Positions 1 to 13,446 of a stretch of 64,000 nucleotides of DNA are shown here, in pieces. A model generated the notes under the pieces. The model was not told the DNA's origin and did not search any database. It saw only the letters and a program-made list of their open reading frames with translations. Position numbers and translations under genes: made by a program. This DNA comes from Paramecium sonneborni. Taxonomy: Eukaryota > Ciliophora > Oligohymenophorea > Peniculida > Parameciidae. The stretch covers positions 138,749-202,748 of the forward strand of contig CAJJDN010000134.1 in NCBI GenBank assembly GCA_905182985.1, read 5' to 3'. Every line of letters begins with the position of its first letter. The first letter of the stretch is position 1.

Positions 1-3000
1 ACACAACATTGGCTTTTTTAGAGATATCAATGACTGATATTTCAATTGACACTTATTTTAAAGGAATTTTATAAAGACATTTAGATTTTGAATGTTAACA
101 TCCTGTAATAAAGGGAGAAGGAAGATGTTTTTGCAAAAAGAAAAGAGTTTATGATTCAAAAAAGAGAAAGGAAGTTCGGGTTGAAGAATGGATTACAATG
201 AAAGCGATAATTATGAAATTTCTTATAAAAAGTTGGATTGAAACTTATTTAAGTTATAGACCTAATGATATTGGAGTTCAAATACTTTATGCTAGGTAAT
301 AGAATTATATAAGTATATTAGGTTTATGTTTAGTAAATTTCATAATCATTAGATTGCTTTACATATCTTATCAGATTTAGAAAAGAGATTTACATTTTTA
401 TTAGATAGATATAAATCTTATTAATTAAAATGGAAAATAATAAAATTTATACGTCATAAAAATAGTGATAGTTATAAAGGTAAATTAGAAATAGAAAATG
501 CTTTATTTGTAGAAGAATAGATTGATTCTATAAAAAATAATATAACTAATATTCTAAAATAGAATTGTGTATTTTGGAATAATCTCCAATAGACAACTAT
601 TGATATGAGTGAGATGGATAATCTATTATAAATGTAATTTAAAAAAATAGAAGAAACAAAACATTTATGGATAACAATTACTAATTATTTAGAATTTAAA
701 AAGAAATGGAAATTTTATTATGCTTGGTTTACTCTTTATATTTTGAATAAAAAGATAAAGAATAGAATCCTCGATAATTTTTAAGGTTTCTAAGTGAATG
801 AGAATGATATCTTTTCTGAAGAATTATAAGAACACAATATTGAAGAAGATGTAAATAGTGTTAAATCAGGATATTTAGATAATGAGAAAATAGAAATAAA
901 AAGCAGGAAAATAATATTTGATAGAAAAGCTTGTATTATATAAGCTAGTGATGATATTTAATCATCAATTCTTAAAGTTAATAAACAATTTACTAGAATA
1001 TTTGGTTATTCAGGCGAAGAGGTTATTAAAAAGTAAATATTTATATTATTATTGAATAGATTACCAATTATTAATTTAATGCCTGATGTTTATAGTAAAG
1101 TACATCCTTAAATTCTAAATGATTATAAATAAACAGGTAAGACAAACTCTCTCTATTCTCAAAGAAAAATTTATTGTTTACATAAATCTGGTATTATGTT
1201 TACTGCATGGAAATTCCTTAAATTATATGTTGATTTAAATGGTCTATCTTAATTTGTTATTATGATTAGACCAACTGATTTTGATAATGAAAAAAAACAT
1301 GATTACATTATTCTCAATAATGATTGGGAAATTAATGGAATGACAAATAATGTACTCTAAGGACTTAATCTCGATTCTCGTCTTTTTAAAAAGATTTCCT
1401 CAGAATTTGTTTTATTTAATATTCTATTATTTGCTCCTAAACTTATCTAATATTCTAGAATTGCTCCTTTAATTAATGAAGAAAGAGATTTACCTATTTT
1501 TGGAATGATGAAAAATCCTAAAAAACCTGCTTAAAAAAAAGTTGTTTAGTAATAAAATGTTCTTGAGAATTAATTATCTAATTCTAGCAAACCTAAAATT
1601 AATGTTAATATGTTAGGTTCAGCTTCTCTTAAATAATCTTTAGGAAAACCTATTTCAGTTATGTATTCAGATATTGATTTTGGATCCAAAGTCTTATTAC
1701 CATAATAATCTATTGATTAATAAGTACCATAATAATTAGTGGTTGCAAATGAAAGAGATAAATTCTTATAACATTAAATGAGTTCTATTAGTGATAAAAA
1801 TGAATTTGAAGATTTTAATAAATAATTAGGATAATTTGATAAAATCTAAAATCTTAATCAAGAAATGGAAAGAAAGGCTGAAGAATAAATTAATCAACTT
1901 AAAGAAACCTAATTTTTAAATAATTATTCAAAAATATAAACCATGGGAAATAAAGAAAAGGATGCTTTCAGTGAAGATAATATTAGTAGAGATGAAATGA
2001 TTGAAAAAATTAAAGGAATTAAAATTTTTGAAGGTAAAATCAATAGTGGAGAACAACTTCAATTTAGAATGAAAATTCCAGAAAATATGGATTAAATTAT
2101 TGATTATTATTCCTCTTAAAAATCTAAGATGTACTAATTAAAAAAATAATAAGATGATGTATAAATTATAATTATTATCATTTTAGCAAGTTAAATAGGA
2201 AGAAGTTATAGATCAAGTTAAAAAAAAAGAAAAAGATAAATTTTTTGTCAAATAAGGAACATAACAAAGAGAATTTAGAAAAAAAGCTAGATTAATGTTT
2301 TAAAAAGCAGCAGAAATGAAAAGATGTTAAGATGATGTGTATTATTATTAATCTTATTCTTTAGAAATTTCTATGAACTATTAGTAGAAATCTATTAAAA
2401 ACTTATATAAGATTAAAAAACTCGTACATTTAAGTTGAGTTGTACAATATAATTCATAAAAATTAAAGATGAAAGAATTGGTATAATTAAAATTACTTCA
2501 ATAAATGAAATAACAAAAGTAAAAAGAGTTATAAGAGAAAGAGATGGGAATCGTAAATAATCTGTGTTTTTAAAAAATATTGTACCTTCAAGAGAATTAG
2601 GGGGAAAAGGATCGAAATTGTCAGCCACTAATTTAACAAATCAATTTGAAAATTCAAAATTTGTATCTATGGTAAGTGAAAGTGATACAAAATAATAAAT
2701 AAGTCCTGTAGATATAAAACCTGCTTCTAAAACTCCTCTTATAAAAGATAAATCATTTAAAGGTAATTTAGGTTATTAAATGAATGTTCAAGGTTAAGTT
2801 CAAGAATTAGACGATGATAAAGATTTATTAATAGATAGTAAGGCTTTTAATAAAATGATAAACTGGGATACATTTTAACAATAATTTAAAATGTAATAAG
2901 GAGCACTTAATTTTTCACTAAATGCAGGAGATAATATATTTAGAAAGGAAGATAATAATAAACCTCGTAAATTCTTAGTAAAGATTGCATATTTAACTTG

Positions 3001-4842
3001 GTTTTTAAGAATAATGTTTGTTGCCATAATAACTTTAAATCTTTTGACTTATTTTCTTAAACCTTTTTTAGAATTCAATCCTATGATATCTTAATCATAA
3101 AGGATTTTGGCATTATCTTAGATGCAAACTACAATGATTGAAACTTATGATACACTTTTAGATCTACTAATATTTAGAGATGATTAAGATTTTAATTAAA
3201 TAGGAATGACAGATAAATTAACTTATTATAGTTATTAATTGTCTTCTATTTAATAGAGTTATGAATTTCTTAAAATTTAAATACAAGATTTAGATCAACT
3301 TTAGACTTTTTTAGATGATGATATATTTTATTCAACTCCTATATCTGATTAATCAATATAGGGTGAAGCTAATACTACTCTTACTTTAGATAGTAAAGAT
3401 TTCTTCACAAAATTTATTATGTTAGAACACTAAATATCAATGATGGATGCTTCTTTATTAGAAATAATAAGTTCTACAGATCCAGTTGTTAAATTTATTC
3501 GTTATGTGACAATACCATAATTATACAACTAATTAAATAATGCTGTTATGGATTTATAAACTATTGTTTTAGAAAAATCAGATTCCATTTCTGATTTGGT
3601 TGTGATTATACTAACTATTGAAGGTTCTCTATTAGCTATTGGTTTCTTTGGATTGCTTATTATTATATTTTGGATCAGTCAAACTTATAAAGCAGTATTA
3701 AAAATCTTCATATTGATTTAAAAGAATGATTTAAGTAAAATAGTTAAATAGTAAAAATTTATTGAGAATTAATTCAAGTACATTATGACAAAAGATCTTG
3801 AAATTAGTGGAATATAACCAAAAAGTGTTTATTAAAGATTTAATTCTATCTCATCTAAACATAATTTTTAAATGCAATAAAACTTTCTATTAATAAATGA
3901 AGAAGAAGAATAAAATATGAATAAGAAGAGAGAAAAAAATATTATTGATAGATCATTGTTAAAACAATTGACTCTTAAATTATATGCAACTTATATAATC
4001 TTAGTTTTTCTATCAGCAGGAGCCTCCTTAGCTTTTTTCTTATCACTTAAATAAGCAAGTAGCAATATTAGCAATATAATTTCTATTGGATAAGTTGCGA
4101 TTTCTGATTTCTCTGATAATTAATTACTTTTAGTTTCTGTTAAGGAACGATACTATAATGAAGAAAATTATTACATAAATTACCTTCCAAAAGTTAAAAG
4201 TTTACTTGAAAATTAAATTGAAAATATTAAGTAAACCCCTTCAATTAATAATCCTGGTTATGGAGACTTCTATAATGGATTTCAAGCATCTTATTTTAGT
4301 AATCTTTGTTATTATTTGTTTAATTAAACTTGTATTTAATTTATTTTTATTTTTAGTATTAAATTCTACTGGACAGACTGAATGTGAATCAATAATTAAT
4401 GGAAAGTTAAAAGATGGAATAGTTGCATTTAATTAATATTTCCTTTCTAATGTCTAGGATTATGTTTTATTAAATATTGATAGATTTGGATTTATTAATA
4501 ATAAATTGATATGGAATTTTAATTCATGCATAGACTACGTTAAAAGTACCTATAAAGTTTTACTTACAAAGTGGGCTTAGGTATATTATCATTTTAATAT
4601 TCAAGGATTTAAATTAATTAATTGATTCAAATATCACATTAATCTTGGTATTACTTATTGTTATGCAATTATTTTAATTAATTGTCTTTATGGTAATTGC
4701 TGAAATGTATTTGGTAAATCAACTTAATTAGACATTTTCCTTTTATAGATTAGTTTACAAATCTTATATGCCAAATGATATAATTCAAAAAGAGAAAATT
4801 ATAAGAGCTTAATTAATACGTTATAATATAATTAAAAAATGA
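1..4842 (+). CDS. Multi-pass membrane protein with PAS domain, TmcB-like family (5' end missing)
   Basis: The frame is open at the left edge (first whole codon at base 3) and ends at TGA 4840-4842, giving 1,560 visible residues. Removing introns 296-321, 1033-1059, 2159-2186, 2339-2364, 4332-4356 and 4581-4605 leaves an exact multiple of three. A PAS-type sensor domain is visible around bases 920-1290 (FTRIFGYSGEEVI). At least four hydrophobic segments follow, near 2985-3070, 3600-3700, 3970-4060 and 4630-4710, with a long loop between them. The N-terminal part carries the Cys/Lys-rich stretch and the conserved ...YRPNDIG... region, and the end reads ...YKSYMPNDII.... This pattern is what ciliate annotations call tiny macrocysts protein B-like or PAS S-box membrane proteins. 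A sensory role at the membrane is inferred; no catalytic domain is visible. Confidence 0.72.
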
Positions 4843-5049
4843 CTTTATATATTATTAATTTATTTCTTTTCAGTTTTATTATATAATTCATTTTTATTTT
4901 TTTAATTTATATATTAAATTGTATTCTATTTTTATTAAAGTTCATTTTATAATTTAATCTGCATCAAATTTATAATAATATTTTAATCAACTTATTATTA
5001 TTTTTTTGAACTTTTAGATTATATTACAAATTTCTTAATTATACCTTTT

Positions 5050-6666
5050 AATATCTTTTAATATTTCTATTAAAATGGATTCATCATAATCTATTTGAGT
5101 ATTAATTCAGGTAACATCAAAGCTGGAGTTCTAACAATAGATTTTCTATGCTGTATTTCTTCAGTTTATTAAGATATAAACTTTACTCAGTTCCCCTTCC
5201 CAATTATTCAGTAAATTTATATAATATACATGGATCTTATTCCATAAACTTTATCTGCATCACTTGTTTAATGAATTCGTCATTTTTTGTAAAAAATTCT
5301 TGTTATTTGCATATAACTTTAAAAATTTGATATTTAACCATTTCGAACATTATTATTAATTTCTTTAAAACCTTTTTATCCCACTTATTATCCTTTTTTA
5401 AAATGATTCTATATATTTTTATTTTAAATAAATTGTCATATTATAATTTACTCTTCTATTAATTCTAAACATTCTGATTTTATATTTTATCCCTTATTTT
5501 TAAATCTCATATTCCCCATCTTATTTATATTATTTAATAATGATTATTTATAAAATATTTCTAAACTCCTTTAATAAAATCGAATTTTTAAAAAAGTGAA
5601 TAGATAAAAAATTTATTACTTTCATCAAACCACTATTTTAATTTATTGATAATGTTATTTTATGATTTTTAAAATTTCAGAATTACATCAATTACAAAAA
5701 AGATTCGTATATTTAATCTAATTTATTATTGTACATTCAAATGAAATTATAATGATTCAACCTTTTAGTTTTAGTTTCGGGTTACTTTCTTTAAATATTT
5801 AAAAATTATACATAAAAATTCTGATTGCTTTCAACTTCGTACTCTTGTCTATATCAAATACTAAATAAAAAAAAAGTTTGAGTAATACTTCAGAATTCTA
5901 ATAATTAGTATCAGAAATATGTTAAAATTTCATTTTTATCATAAAATATTAATTCAATAGATATATTCTGAAATAGATGATAAATTTATTGTTTTAGATA
6001 GATATTTTTTTAATAAAATAAAAAGAATACATTGTGAAATAACATGTTTTATACTCCTAAAATCAAAACAGTTCCATTATATCAAATATTTAGAATTTTT
6101 TTACAATTTCCCTTTAATTATTTTAATTTTGATCAATAGTGATCATTTTATTCATATAATAGAAATTTTTCTAAAAATTAGATGATGATTTATATAGAAT
6201 CAACAGATTTTTTTAATTAACTTAATTAATCATTTAAGACTTCTAAAATTTTTTTTTTCTGTTTCACTCTATGATTTATTCTTAAATATTGATGATCAAT
6301 TATGATAGTTTAGATCTTCTTCATTAAGAAATAAATATCTTTTTATAAATTGTTATACTCCAATTTAACAAAAGTTATTCACAGTTCTAATCTTTTCTCA
6401 AACTTTTTATTTGTTTGTGATCTATTAAATAAAAATGTCTTAAATTACAACTTATTTTTTCTATTATATTGAATCACAATCTTAAATTATCATATTAACA
6501 ACTATCCATTTATTTAATATGGTTTCATCTAAATTTTGATCATTTCTGTTATAATTGAAATCAATCTTAAAAAATTTGAAATTTTATTCGTAGATTGTTA
6601 TAGAAATTAAAAAAAACTTTGATATAATTATATTAAATTGATTTTATCTTGTTCTTCATTTTCCAT
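5050..6666 (-). pseudogene. Decayed protein-coding gene, family not recognised
   Basis: Reading leftwards from ATG 6666-6664, a coding-like frame begins MENEEQDKINLIQLYQSFF, then shifts frame at a T-run near 6575 and again near 6410. From there only short coding-like pieces separated by TGA codons and frame changes can be followed (for example QHRKSIVRTPALMLPEL near 5130). The pieces keep typical Paramecium amino-acid composition but no assignment of roughly 25-nt introns restores a continuous frame. This fits a gene that has lost function, perhaps a whole-genome-duplication copy under decay; that cause is inferred. The ends are approximate. A real gene with sequencing errors cannot be excluded. 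Confidence 0.45.
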
Positions 6667-6955
6667 TAAACGCATCTCCTTTAAAAAATATATATTTTTA
6701 ATTTCTACTTTACAAATTCTAAATAATTCCTTTATAGTAACTTAAATAAAATTAGCATATATTTTTAAGTAATTTCAAATAATTTTATATTATTTAAACC
6801 CAAATCATCACAAAATCAATAGTTCATATATAATTATTTTTTTATTTAATTAAATTAAATTAAAATAAATTTAATTAAACTGAAACTAACTAACTTTTAT
6901 TTTATAAAAAATTCTCTAAAAATCTCTTTATTTGTTGAATATCTTAATCATTCTA

Positions 6956-7422
6956 ATGGATTTAACTATTAATGAATATAGCAATAGATTGGATGATATT
7001 AATTACATAATTAAAGTATTATTCTAAATGCAATAAAAATATTTTTCTTTCTTGAGTATTTATTAAAGTAATTATAATTTTGAAAAAGCTTTGAAAGTTT
7101 TATGTTTTTTATTCAGAATGCTATTGAAAATGATAGTAATGAATTAATTATAAATAATCCTTAATAGTTCATTAATTTTAAAAATAAAATCTATTCTATT
7201 TAGATAATTATTTTTTAAAAGGATAGATTAATAATAACAATCATAAATATTAGTATTTTTTTTGAAATAAGGAGATTGAATTTGATTTATTTAAAATTGA
7301 AGATTATGATGATAGTTATGGTTATTTTAATTCTTAATTATTTAAGATAGTCAATATATAGTAAAGGGGGAGGATTTAGAAATTAGTTTATGATTAATTT
7401 ATAAAAATAACAATAACTAATA
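6956..7422 (+). CDS. Uncertain upstream exons or separate small gene
   Basis: ATG 6956-6958 opens a code-6 frame (MDLTINEYSNRLDDINYII...) that needs a 20-nt intron at about 7097-7116 to continue. A second coding-like piece in another frame runs about 7262-7420 (...YDDSYGYFNSQLFKIVNI). I could not find Paramecium-sized introns that join these pieces to each other or to the clean frame starting at 7423. They may be the N-terminus of the PAS-like gene that follows or the remains of another gene. No domain is recognisable. Confidence 0.3.
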
Positions 7423-8274
7423 ATGAGCAAGGCTAACGATATTGGTCTTATCTTCAGTTACGTCTATGATAAGATAAGTAAAATGCATTTACATAATATT
7501 ACATAAACTTTATCATCAATTAAGATACAACTTGAATTAATCCAAGGATAGATGGATGATGTGACTTAGAATCTTACCTATTCAAATTTAGAGTATTTAT
7601 TTGAATGGGCTAAAGCTTGTTAATAATCAATGAAGATTAATTTTTTCTAAAATTAAGAAGAGGCTAGGTTGATGCATGAAATTAACTAAATTTTACTTGA
7701 AATATTTTAATACTTTCACAATGCTATTGACAAGAACTTTATGGTACCATAATCAACTATATGTATTACTAATGAATTAGGAAATATCATTACATAAGAA
7801 GACAATTTTATTGAAATCATGGGAAATTCTTCTTTTGTTAATTTTGCTCAATTTATAGATGTCTTTGCTATTCCCAACTTCAAATTAGGTTCAGATAACA
7901 TTGATAATGTACAAACAACATTCTACAAATTGAATTATGGAGTATTGGAGAAGTTTTTCACATAAGAAAATACTTTATCTTAAATACTAAAAAATGTAGC
8001 ATAATAAAGGGAACATTTTTTTTAGAGATTTTAACTAAATGTCACAATAGGCAATTTTGAATTTTCTAAATAAGATGAGTAGAATTAGTTTTTCTTTTAT
8101 CATCCTCTCTATGCATTGAATGAAGAAAAGATAAAAAAATTATTAATAGTGTAGTTTGTAGCATTAAATTTTCTACCATCAATTTAATTAGATGAATATG
8201 TTCAATCTGTTAAATTTATTGATACCATAAAAAAATTCTACTAGAAATTGATTAATACATAATAAGATGAATGA
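7423..8274 (+). CDS. PAS-like sensor protein, hypothetical
   Basis: An uninterrupted 283-residue code-6 frame runs from ATG 7423 to TGA 8272-8274. The first third is helical (KMHLHNITQTLSSIKIQLEL). The middle resembles a PAS core, reading ICITNELGNIITQEDNFIEI and then ...NFAQFIDVF.... A fold of this kind suggests sensing or dimerisation, but no ligand-binding or output residues can be named. The true start may lie upstream, because coding-like sequence precedes ATG 7423. The next gene starts only 8 bp after its stop. PAS assignment is by eye and tentative. Confidence 0.45.
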
Positions 8275-8282
8275 TTATTATA

Positions 8283-10072
8283 ATGTCTAAATTTTATTTT
8301 TCAATATTAAAAAATATTGAGTCACAATTTAAAATCAATCTAAGTCAAATCAATCAATTTTTAAATTCATCTAACATAGATGGATTTCAAAAATACAAAA
8401 CTGTGACTCATTTATGTATTGGAGACATCTAGAATGCTATCAATAAAAATTCATCTTTTTAATTAGAGGTTATTTAACACATTTTAATTATTTCAAGAAT
8501 CAAACCAAATTTACCTTATCAATCAATGATTTTAGATGCAATCATTCATGCAACCAAATTGTCTTAATCAGATATTATTTAAGAAATTATCAAAAATTAT
8601 TAGTTTAATCAAGAAGGTTAAATAAAATTGCTCAAAATATTAAGCAATTGCAATTTTAACTTATAATAGTTGTTACTTAATAATTTATCTACAATTAAAG
8701 ATTTAACAAATGTTTAAGATGCTCAATTGATTTTTTAAATACTAGAAAATTTGATAAAATTAAATAAATCAAATTCATTAACTGAAGAAAGTGTAGCTAA
8801 TTTCACAAATCTTTAATATGATTTTTGGTTGAAGAATAATTATTAATTTGAAGATCATTAATAAAAAGAAAATGTATAATTAGTTCATTAAATGATTCAA
8901 GATTTAAAAGATAAATTAGAATGGTAAATTAAAAAAGGATAAAAAGTTTCATTCAATACACTTATTCAATATATTTAGTAATTTAAATAGACAACTGAAA
9001 TATCATTTGATGATATAAGAAAATAAAATTATTCAAAGAAGGAGGAAATGATTCTTTTTAATCTATTGAGATGTTAAGAGCAATTTGAAATAAACAAAAC
9101 TTTAAATTATATCAAATAAAATCACTCTTTATACAATTTACAATATGTATACAAATTTTTTAGTAATTAATAAACAACTGATTTGGAATTATTGAAAATA
9201 GTTGAAGAGAGTATTTAAAATGATAGAGTGAGGATATAAAATTTACTTTAATTTTATTCAACAATACCAGTTGAACCAACTTGGAAAATAGCTTAGATTT
9301 TAAGGAATATTTTAATAAAAGATTGGGACAGATTGTAGATATCTGAATAATTAAGTATGGTAGGATAATTGTTTAGGATAGAGAGATTGATTTAAAAACC
9401 TGAACCAATGGGATAGTTTTATATTTTGGATTCGATTTTAATAAATAAAATAGAATAAATGATATTATAACTTAGATTTTAAGATTTGAATTAGTTAGAT
9501 AGATTAAAAGTCTATTTTTTAATGAATTCCTATTTTAGTAAGGATTTATTGTCTAGTAAGTAAAATATATATAATTTTAGGTTATTTTAATACATAATAT
9601 GCTTTGTATATATAGGCATATTTGAGAAATTAATTTTAAACACAACCTCGTAATTAGAGTAAATTATAAAAAGAGATTGAAGAGAGTTTAATAAGGAATG
9701 GTGTTTAATATGAGAGAGAGATTTTGGTAGAGAATTGTTTTGCTGTAGATTTTAAAATGAAGAATACAATAATAGAAGTGAATGGTCCATATCATTATTG
9801 TTTAATGATAGGAGAGAGTTTGCCTAATGATGCTATATAGAACATTAGTACAAATGAAGCAATTTATGAAACATTAAAAACAAGTTTGAAGGTAAATAGA
9901 TGAGTGAAAATAATTATAGACAAAGTTATTGACTAAAAAGGGTTATAGAGTAATAAATATTCCTTATTTTAAATGGAATGGATGGTGTATTAGTAATAAA
10001 CAAGACAAAATAATAAATGATATGTTAGAAGGAATATCATTAAAAGATAGTGAATTGTTAAGTAAAATTTGA
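8283..10072 (+). CDS. RAP-domain protein, probably mitochondrial RNA-binding
   Basis: 578 residues after removing introns 9556-9580 and 9892-9919; stop TGA 10070-10072. The C-terminus carries the RAP signature: EVNGPYHY, then a helix, then GYRVINIPYFKWNGW followed by K..IINDML. RAP domains occur in FAST-kinase-like and octotricopeptide proteins that act on organellar RNAs. The preceding 450 residues are a long array of helical, Gln/Asn-rich repeats without Cys/His motifs, as in those families. The N-terminus (MSKFYFSILKNIESQFKINL) is compatible with a targeting peptide, though weakly. ATG 8283 is the first in-frame Met; the next is about 95 residues further on. Mitochondrial location is inferred from the family. 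Confidence 0.75.
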
Positions 10073-10244
10073 GTTTATTTTTATAATTATTATATTTGTC
10101 ATAAATATATTTTTAATATAATAAATTTTTCATAAATATATATTTTTAATATAATAAATATTACTATTTAAGTAAGATATATTAGAACTATTTATTTAAA
10201 TAAATAAACTAATAAATAAACAAATTAAAAAAATAGAAATCAAA

Positions 10245-10505
10245 TTGATTTGAGATAGTTTATAACAATTAAAAACAATAAATCATTACTTGATTAACTT
10301 TAATACTTTACGAATTTTAGTGATTACAAAACATTTAATAGAATAAGGGGAAGTGAGACGTCTTTTCTGTTTATTATGGGCAGCTATTGAAAAACGTTAT
10401 TATCTCAATATAACAAGATCATAGTTGTTATGTGGATAGTAGATCGTATAGATTTTCATTTTTTCAAATTTATTGAAAATGATATCGTTAATAAAATAGG
10501 CTTGA
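10245..10505 (+). other. Open coding-like frame without a start codon (gene fragment?)
   Basis: On the plus strand a frame without TGA runs from about 10245 to TGA 10503-10505. It reads like protein (LIEQGEVRRLFCLLWAAIEK around 10335-10395, then RYYLNITR). There is no ATG in it, the upstream TGA is close, and the end overlaps the tail of the channel gene on the other strand. It may be a fragment of a lost gene or an exon whose first part I could not recognise. Apart from this, the stretch 10073-10463 holds only A+T-rich spacer. Confidence 0.25.
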
Positions 10506-13429
10506 TTCTAAAATGTCATGTAAAATTACATCAGGAGAAGTAATAGCTTAGAATTAGGATTACTAGATTAAGTTACTCTACTTAGTTCCGGTTCTTTGGC
10601 TCCTTTATTTATTTTTATTTTCATCAGATTAAGTATTTGCACTATTAGACTTTTTTCCATTATCTTTCATTTGACTTGATAATCTTAATGATTTATTTTA
10701 TCTAGAATTAGAAGATGGATAATTAGATATATCTTTAGAATAAGAATTAGTATATGTATGTGATCTAGATGTTGGTTATCTTTAAGATTATTTCAAATTT
10801 CCATATTAAAACTATTATTAAATATAATCTTATTTAATAATGTCTTATTTGTTTCCTGTCTAAGAAGAAATTTCTTTTTAAAATTGAAAAGTCAATTTAT
10901 TAGGACTACTTCTATTAGTTGTTGGTAAATATAATTATTTTTAATTTACCAATTCATTCTTTTCCTATAATTAGAATAAAATCTCTTTTTCATCCTTATC
11001 TAATGTTGAATAATTTTAACTCTAAGGATTTCCAACAAAACCAGCTGTTCTATGTGATGTTTTATTTGAATTCTAACGTCCCCTTCTAATTGATTACTCT
11101 TAAACAGGAGGATTCTATTCTTCCTATTATTCTTATTCATAATTCAATTATTCCAAACTATCAACATTTACATTACTATTTGAAACGTATTGATCTTAAC
11201 TTGCCTTTTAAAATGGCATTGAATTACTTACATAACTTACAGAATATGTTTAATCTAATTTATATAGATAAGATAATTACTTTCAGAGTAAGGTAATTAA
11301 GATGCTTCAGGAAGATCTTCTGAAAGAATATCTTAACTTTACTTATTAATTACTAATTTAGCTTTGTCTTAATTTTATAAAAGATTTTTCATTGTTAAAA
11401 ATTTCTTATTCTTTCTTTTATAAATTGCTCTAACTTATTTTAAACTGTATAAATGTTTTTCAATAACATTTTATCTTTATGGAAAATATTAAATATGTTG
11501 ACATTCAAGAATATAATGACCCTTGATTTTACAATAGTAACAATCAAACAAATGTTAATTATAGCATGAATTATCTTTCATCATACAAAATATTTCATTA
11601 TCTTATGGATAATTTGATATAATTTCTAAGAATTCTGATCTTTTCAATTTCATTAATGTAGTTACTCCACAACTATATATACTAATATTGGAAGGTACTC
11701 CAGAAATAAATGAATATTATCCGAAAGCTTAACCTTCCTATAAACGAGTAACTGATCTTTTATTGTTTGCAAGAGATGATCCTTAAAATTAAACCTTGAC
11801 TTCTCCTTTTAGTATGTAATACAAACCTAAATCTTCTATTTAATGTTCCTAATAATATAAGCAATCACTTACTATAATTATATTATCTTCTGGATTGAAA
11901 GTCACCTATTCTATTGCATATAATAATTGTTATTTGAATTAAGGTGAGAATTTATTCATCAAATCTATTTTATCAATCATTCTTGTTCTTAATGATAAAT
12001 CAATCTCATCTTATAATCCAGGACTCAACTTTTTAGTTAACTAATCTTTTGCTCTACCTAAATCTTCCTATTTTTATTAATAACCTCTATTTTTACATCA
12101 ATCCTAAATTCTAAATAAGAATAACATCTTCTTAACAAATCTTAGTCTTTACATTTCTCTTTAAATTATTCCACAAAACCTTTCAATAACTTTTGTTTCT
12201 CTTCTTAAATCTCTATTTCTGGTTTAATCCAAATCAATAAGATTATAAATGTAAATACATAACAAAAGTATGATATTAACATAAATACTGATATAATTAA
12301 AGAATTCTATTCTGTCATCTCCATAGCTCAAATTATTTATTACTTCTTACAAATATTTGAATTTTATGTTATCAATGATATTGAATAGGCTATATAATAT
12401 CCTAAAGTGTATTCTTCACCATTAAACACTCTTATTATACTTATATATATACTTTTTAAAAAGCATGTACATAAAACAATTATCGATATCCACAATTACA
12501 CTATCTATATTATATAATGAGTAGATTTATAGATATTCTCAAAATGCTCACAAGTTCTAATCAAATCTAATACGATCAGTATACAAATCAACATTATCAA
12601 AGTTACTTAATTATCAAATTAAAAAAATATTATTGCCACACTATTCATCATTCTTAATGAATCTAAATAGATTTTATTCTAATTCTTAAAATTAGAGATT
12701 AATTTCCCTCTAATCAATTTGTATGGTCCTCTTTAAAAATATAGATCTTGTAAAAGTGTTAACAACTTAATTCCAAAAACCACTTAGTAAATCATTTTTG
12801 GTCCTTCAAAAAGTATTGTCAGTGGTATAAATATGACAGTCAGTAAATTAGAAATTATAACAGATAAAAATATATACATGGTAAAATAGTAATATCTCAA
12901 CGGAGAAACTAATAATGATATACGATATTATACTATCGTTTTATTCTTATGTTACAAGTGGATCATTATATTTTGAATAATGTATAGAATTCAATAACTT
13001 TTATTTTATCTAATTTATTATGATCTTAACTCTCCCTTAATCTAAGATAAGTTTCTTATGATGATCAGAAAGTAATCGAGATTAAAAAAGAGATGATGAA
13101 GATATTAATGAGCTATCATTTGAAATCAAGATTAATTTCTTTGAATCCCTATTTTAATGCCACTAATCAGAACTCTTATGAGATGCAATATATGTAATAG
13201 TTGGAACCTTATAATCTTCACTACTTTATATGTCTATTGGTTGCTAAGGACAAGTCTATACAAAGGCGGGCTTTAAATAACAAATCTATGACAAAGAAGA
13301 GTGTTCTTCTTCTTCTTGTATTGATTCACTATTCTTATATTACAAAGTTTAACTAATCCTGTGTGAGGGATTATAATCGACAACTTCTTGATCTTTTATT
13401 TACTTAAGTAACTATTTTCTAATTAACAT
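10464..13429 (-). CDS. Cyclic-nucleotide-gated-type cation channel, six-TM family
   Basis: 945 residues from ATG 13429-13427 to TGA 10466-10464 after removing introns 12909-12933, 12327-12350, 12068-12096, 11849-11872 and 11255-11280, which gives an exact triplet count. About 190 hydrophilic N-terminal residues precede the membrane block (SPLRYYYFTMYIFLSV as S1, then further helices). A C-linker follows, ending ...YSYLEFRIDEDL, then a cyclic-nucleotide-binding domain with LYYILKGEVKV and a Gly-rich AFGQYSFISG turn. The C-terminal 300 residues are Gln/Ser-rich and disordered. Family members conduct K+ or mixed cations and set ciliary membrane potential. The pore between S5 and S6 does not show GYGD; it reads ITQNSNISMEM. 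The start is close to the divergent neighbour (17 bp). Confidence 0.82.
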
Positions 13430-13446
13430 TTATTAAATTAGAACCA

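Noticed and set aside
2413..2628. Minus-strand standard-code frame of 71 residues
   Set aside because: It lies antisense to the continuous code-6 coding sequence of the first gene and is a shadow.
5148..5330. Plus-strand frame of 60 residues
   Set aside because: Antisense to the decayed gene; low-complexity composition and no context.
12305..12345. SYGD as the channel's selectivity filter
   Set aside because: That frame runs into a TGA before and loses the conserved C-linker after it; the spliced frame without SYGD continues into the CNB domain.
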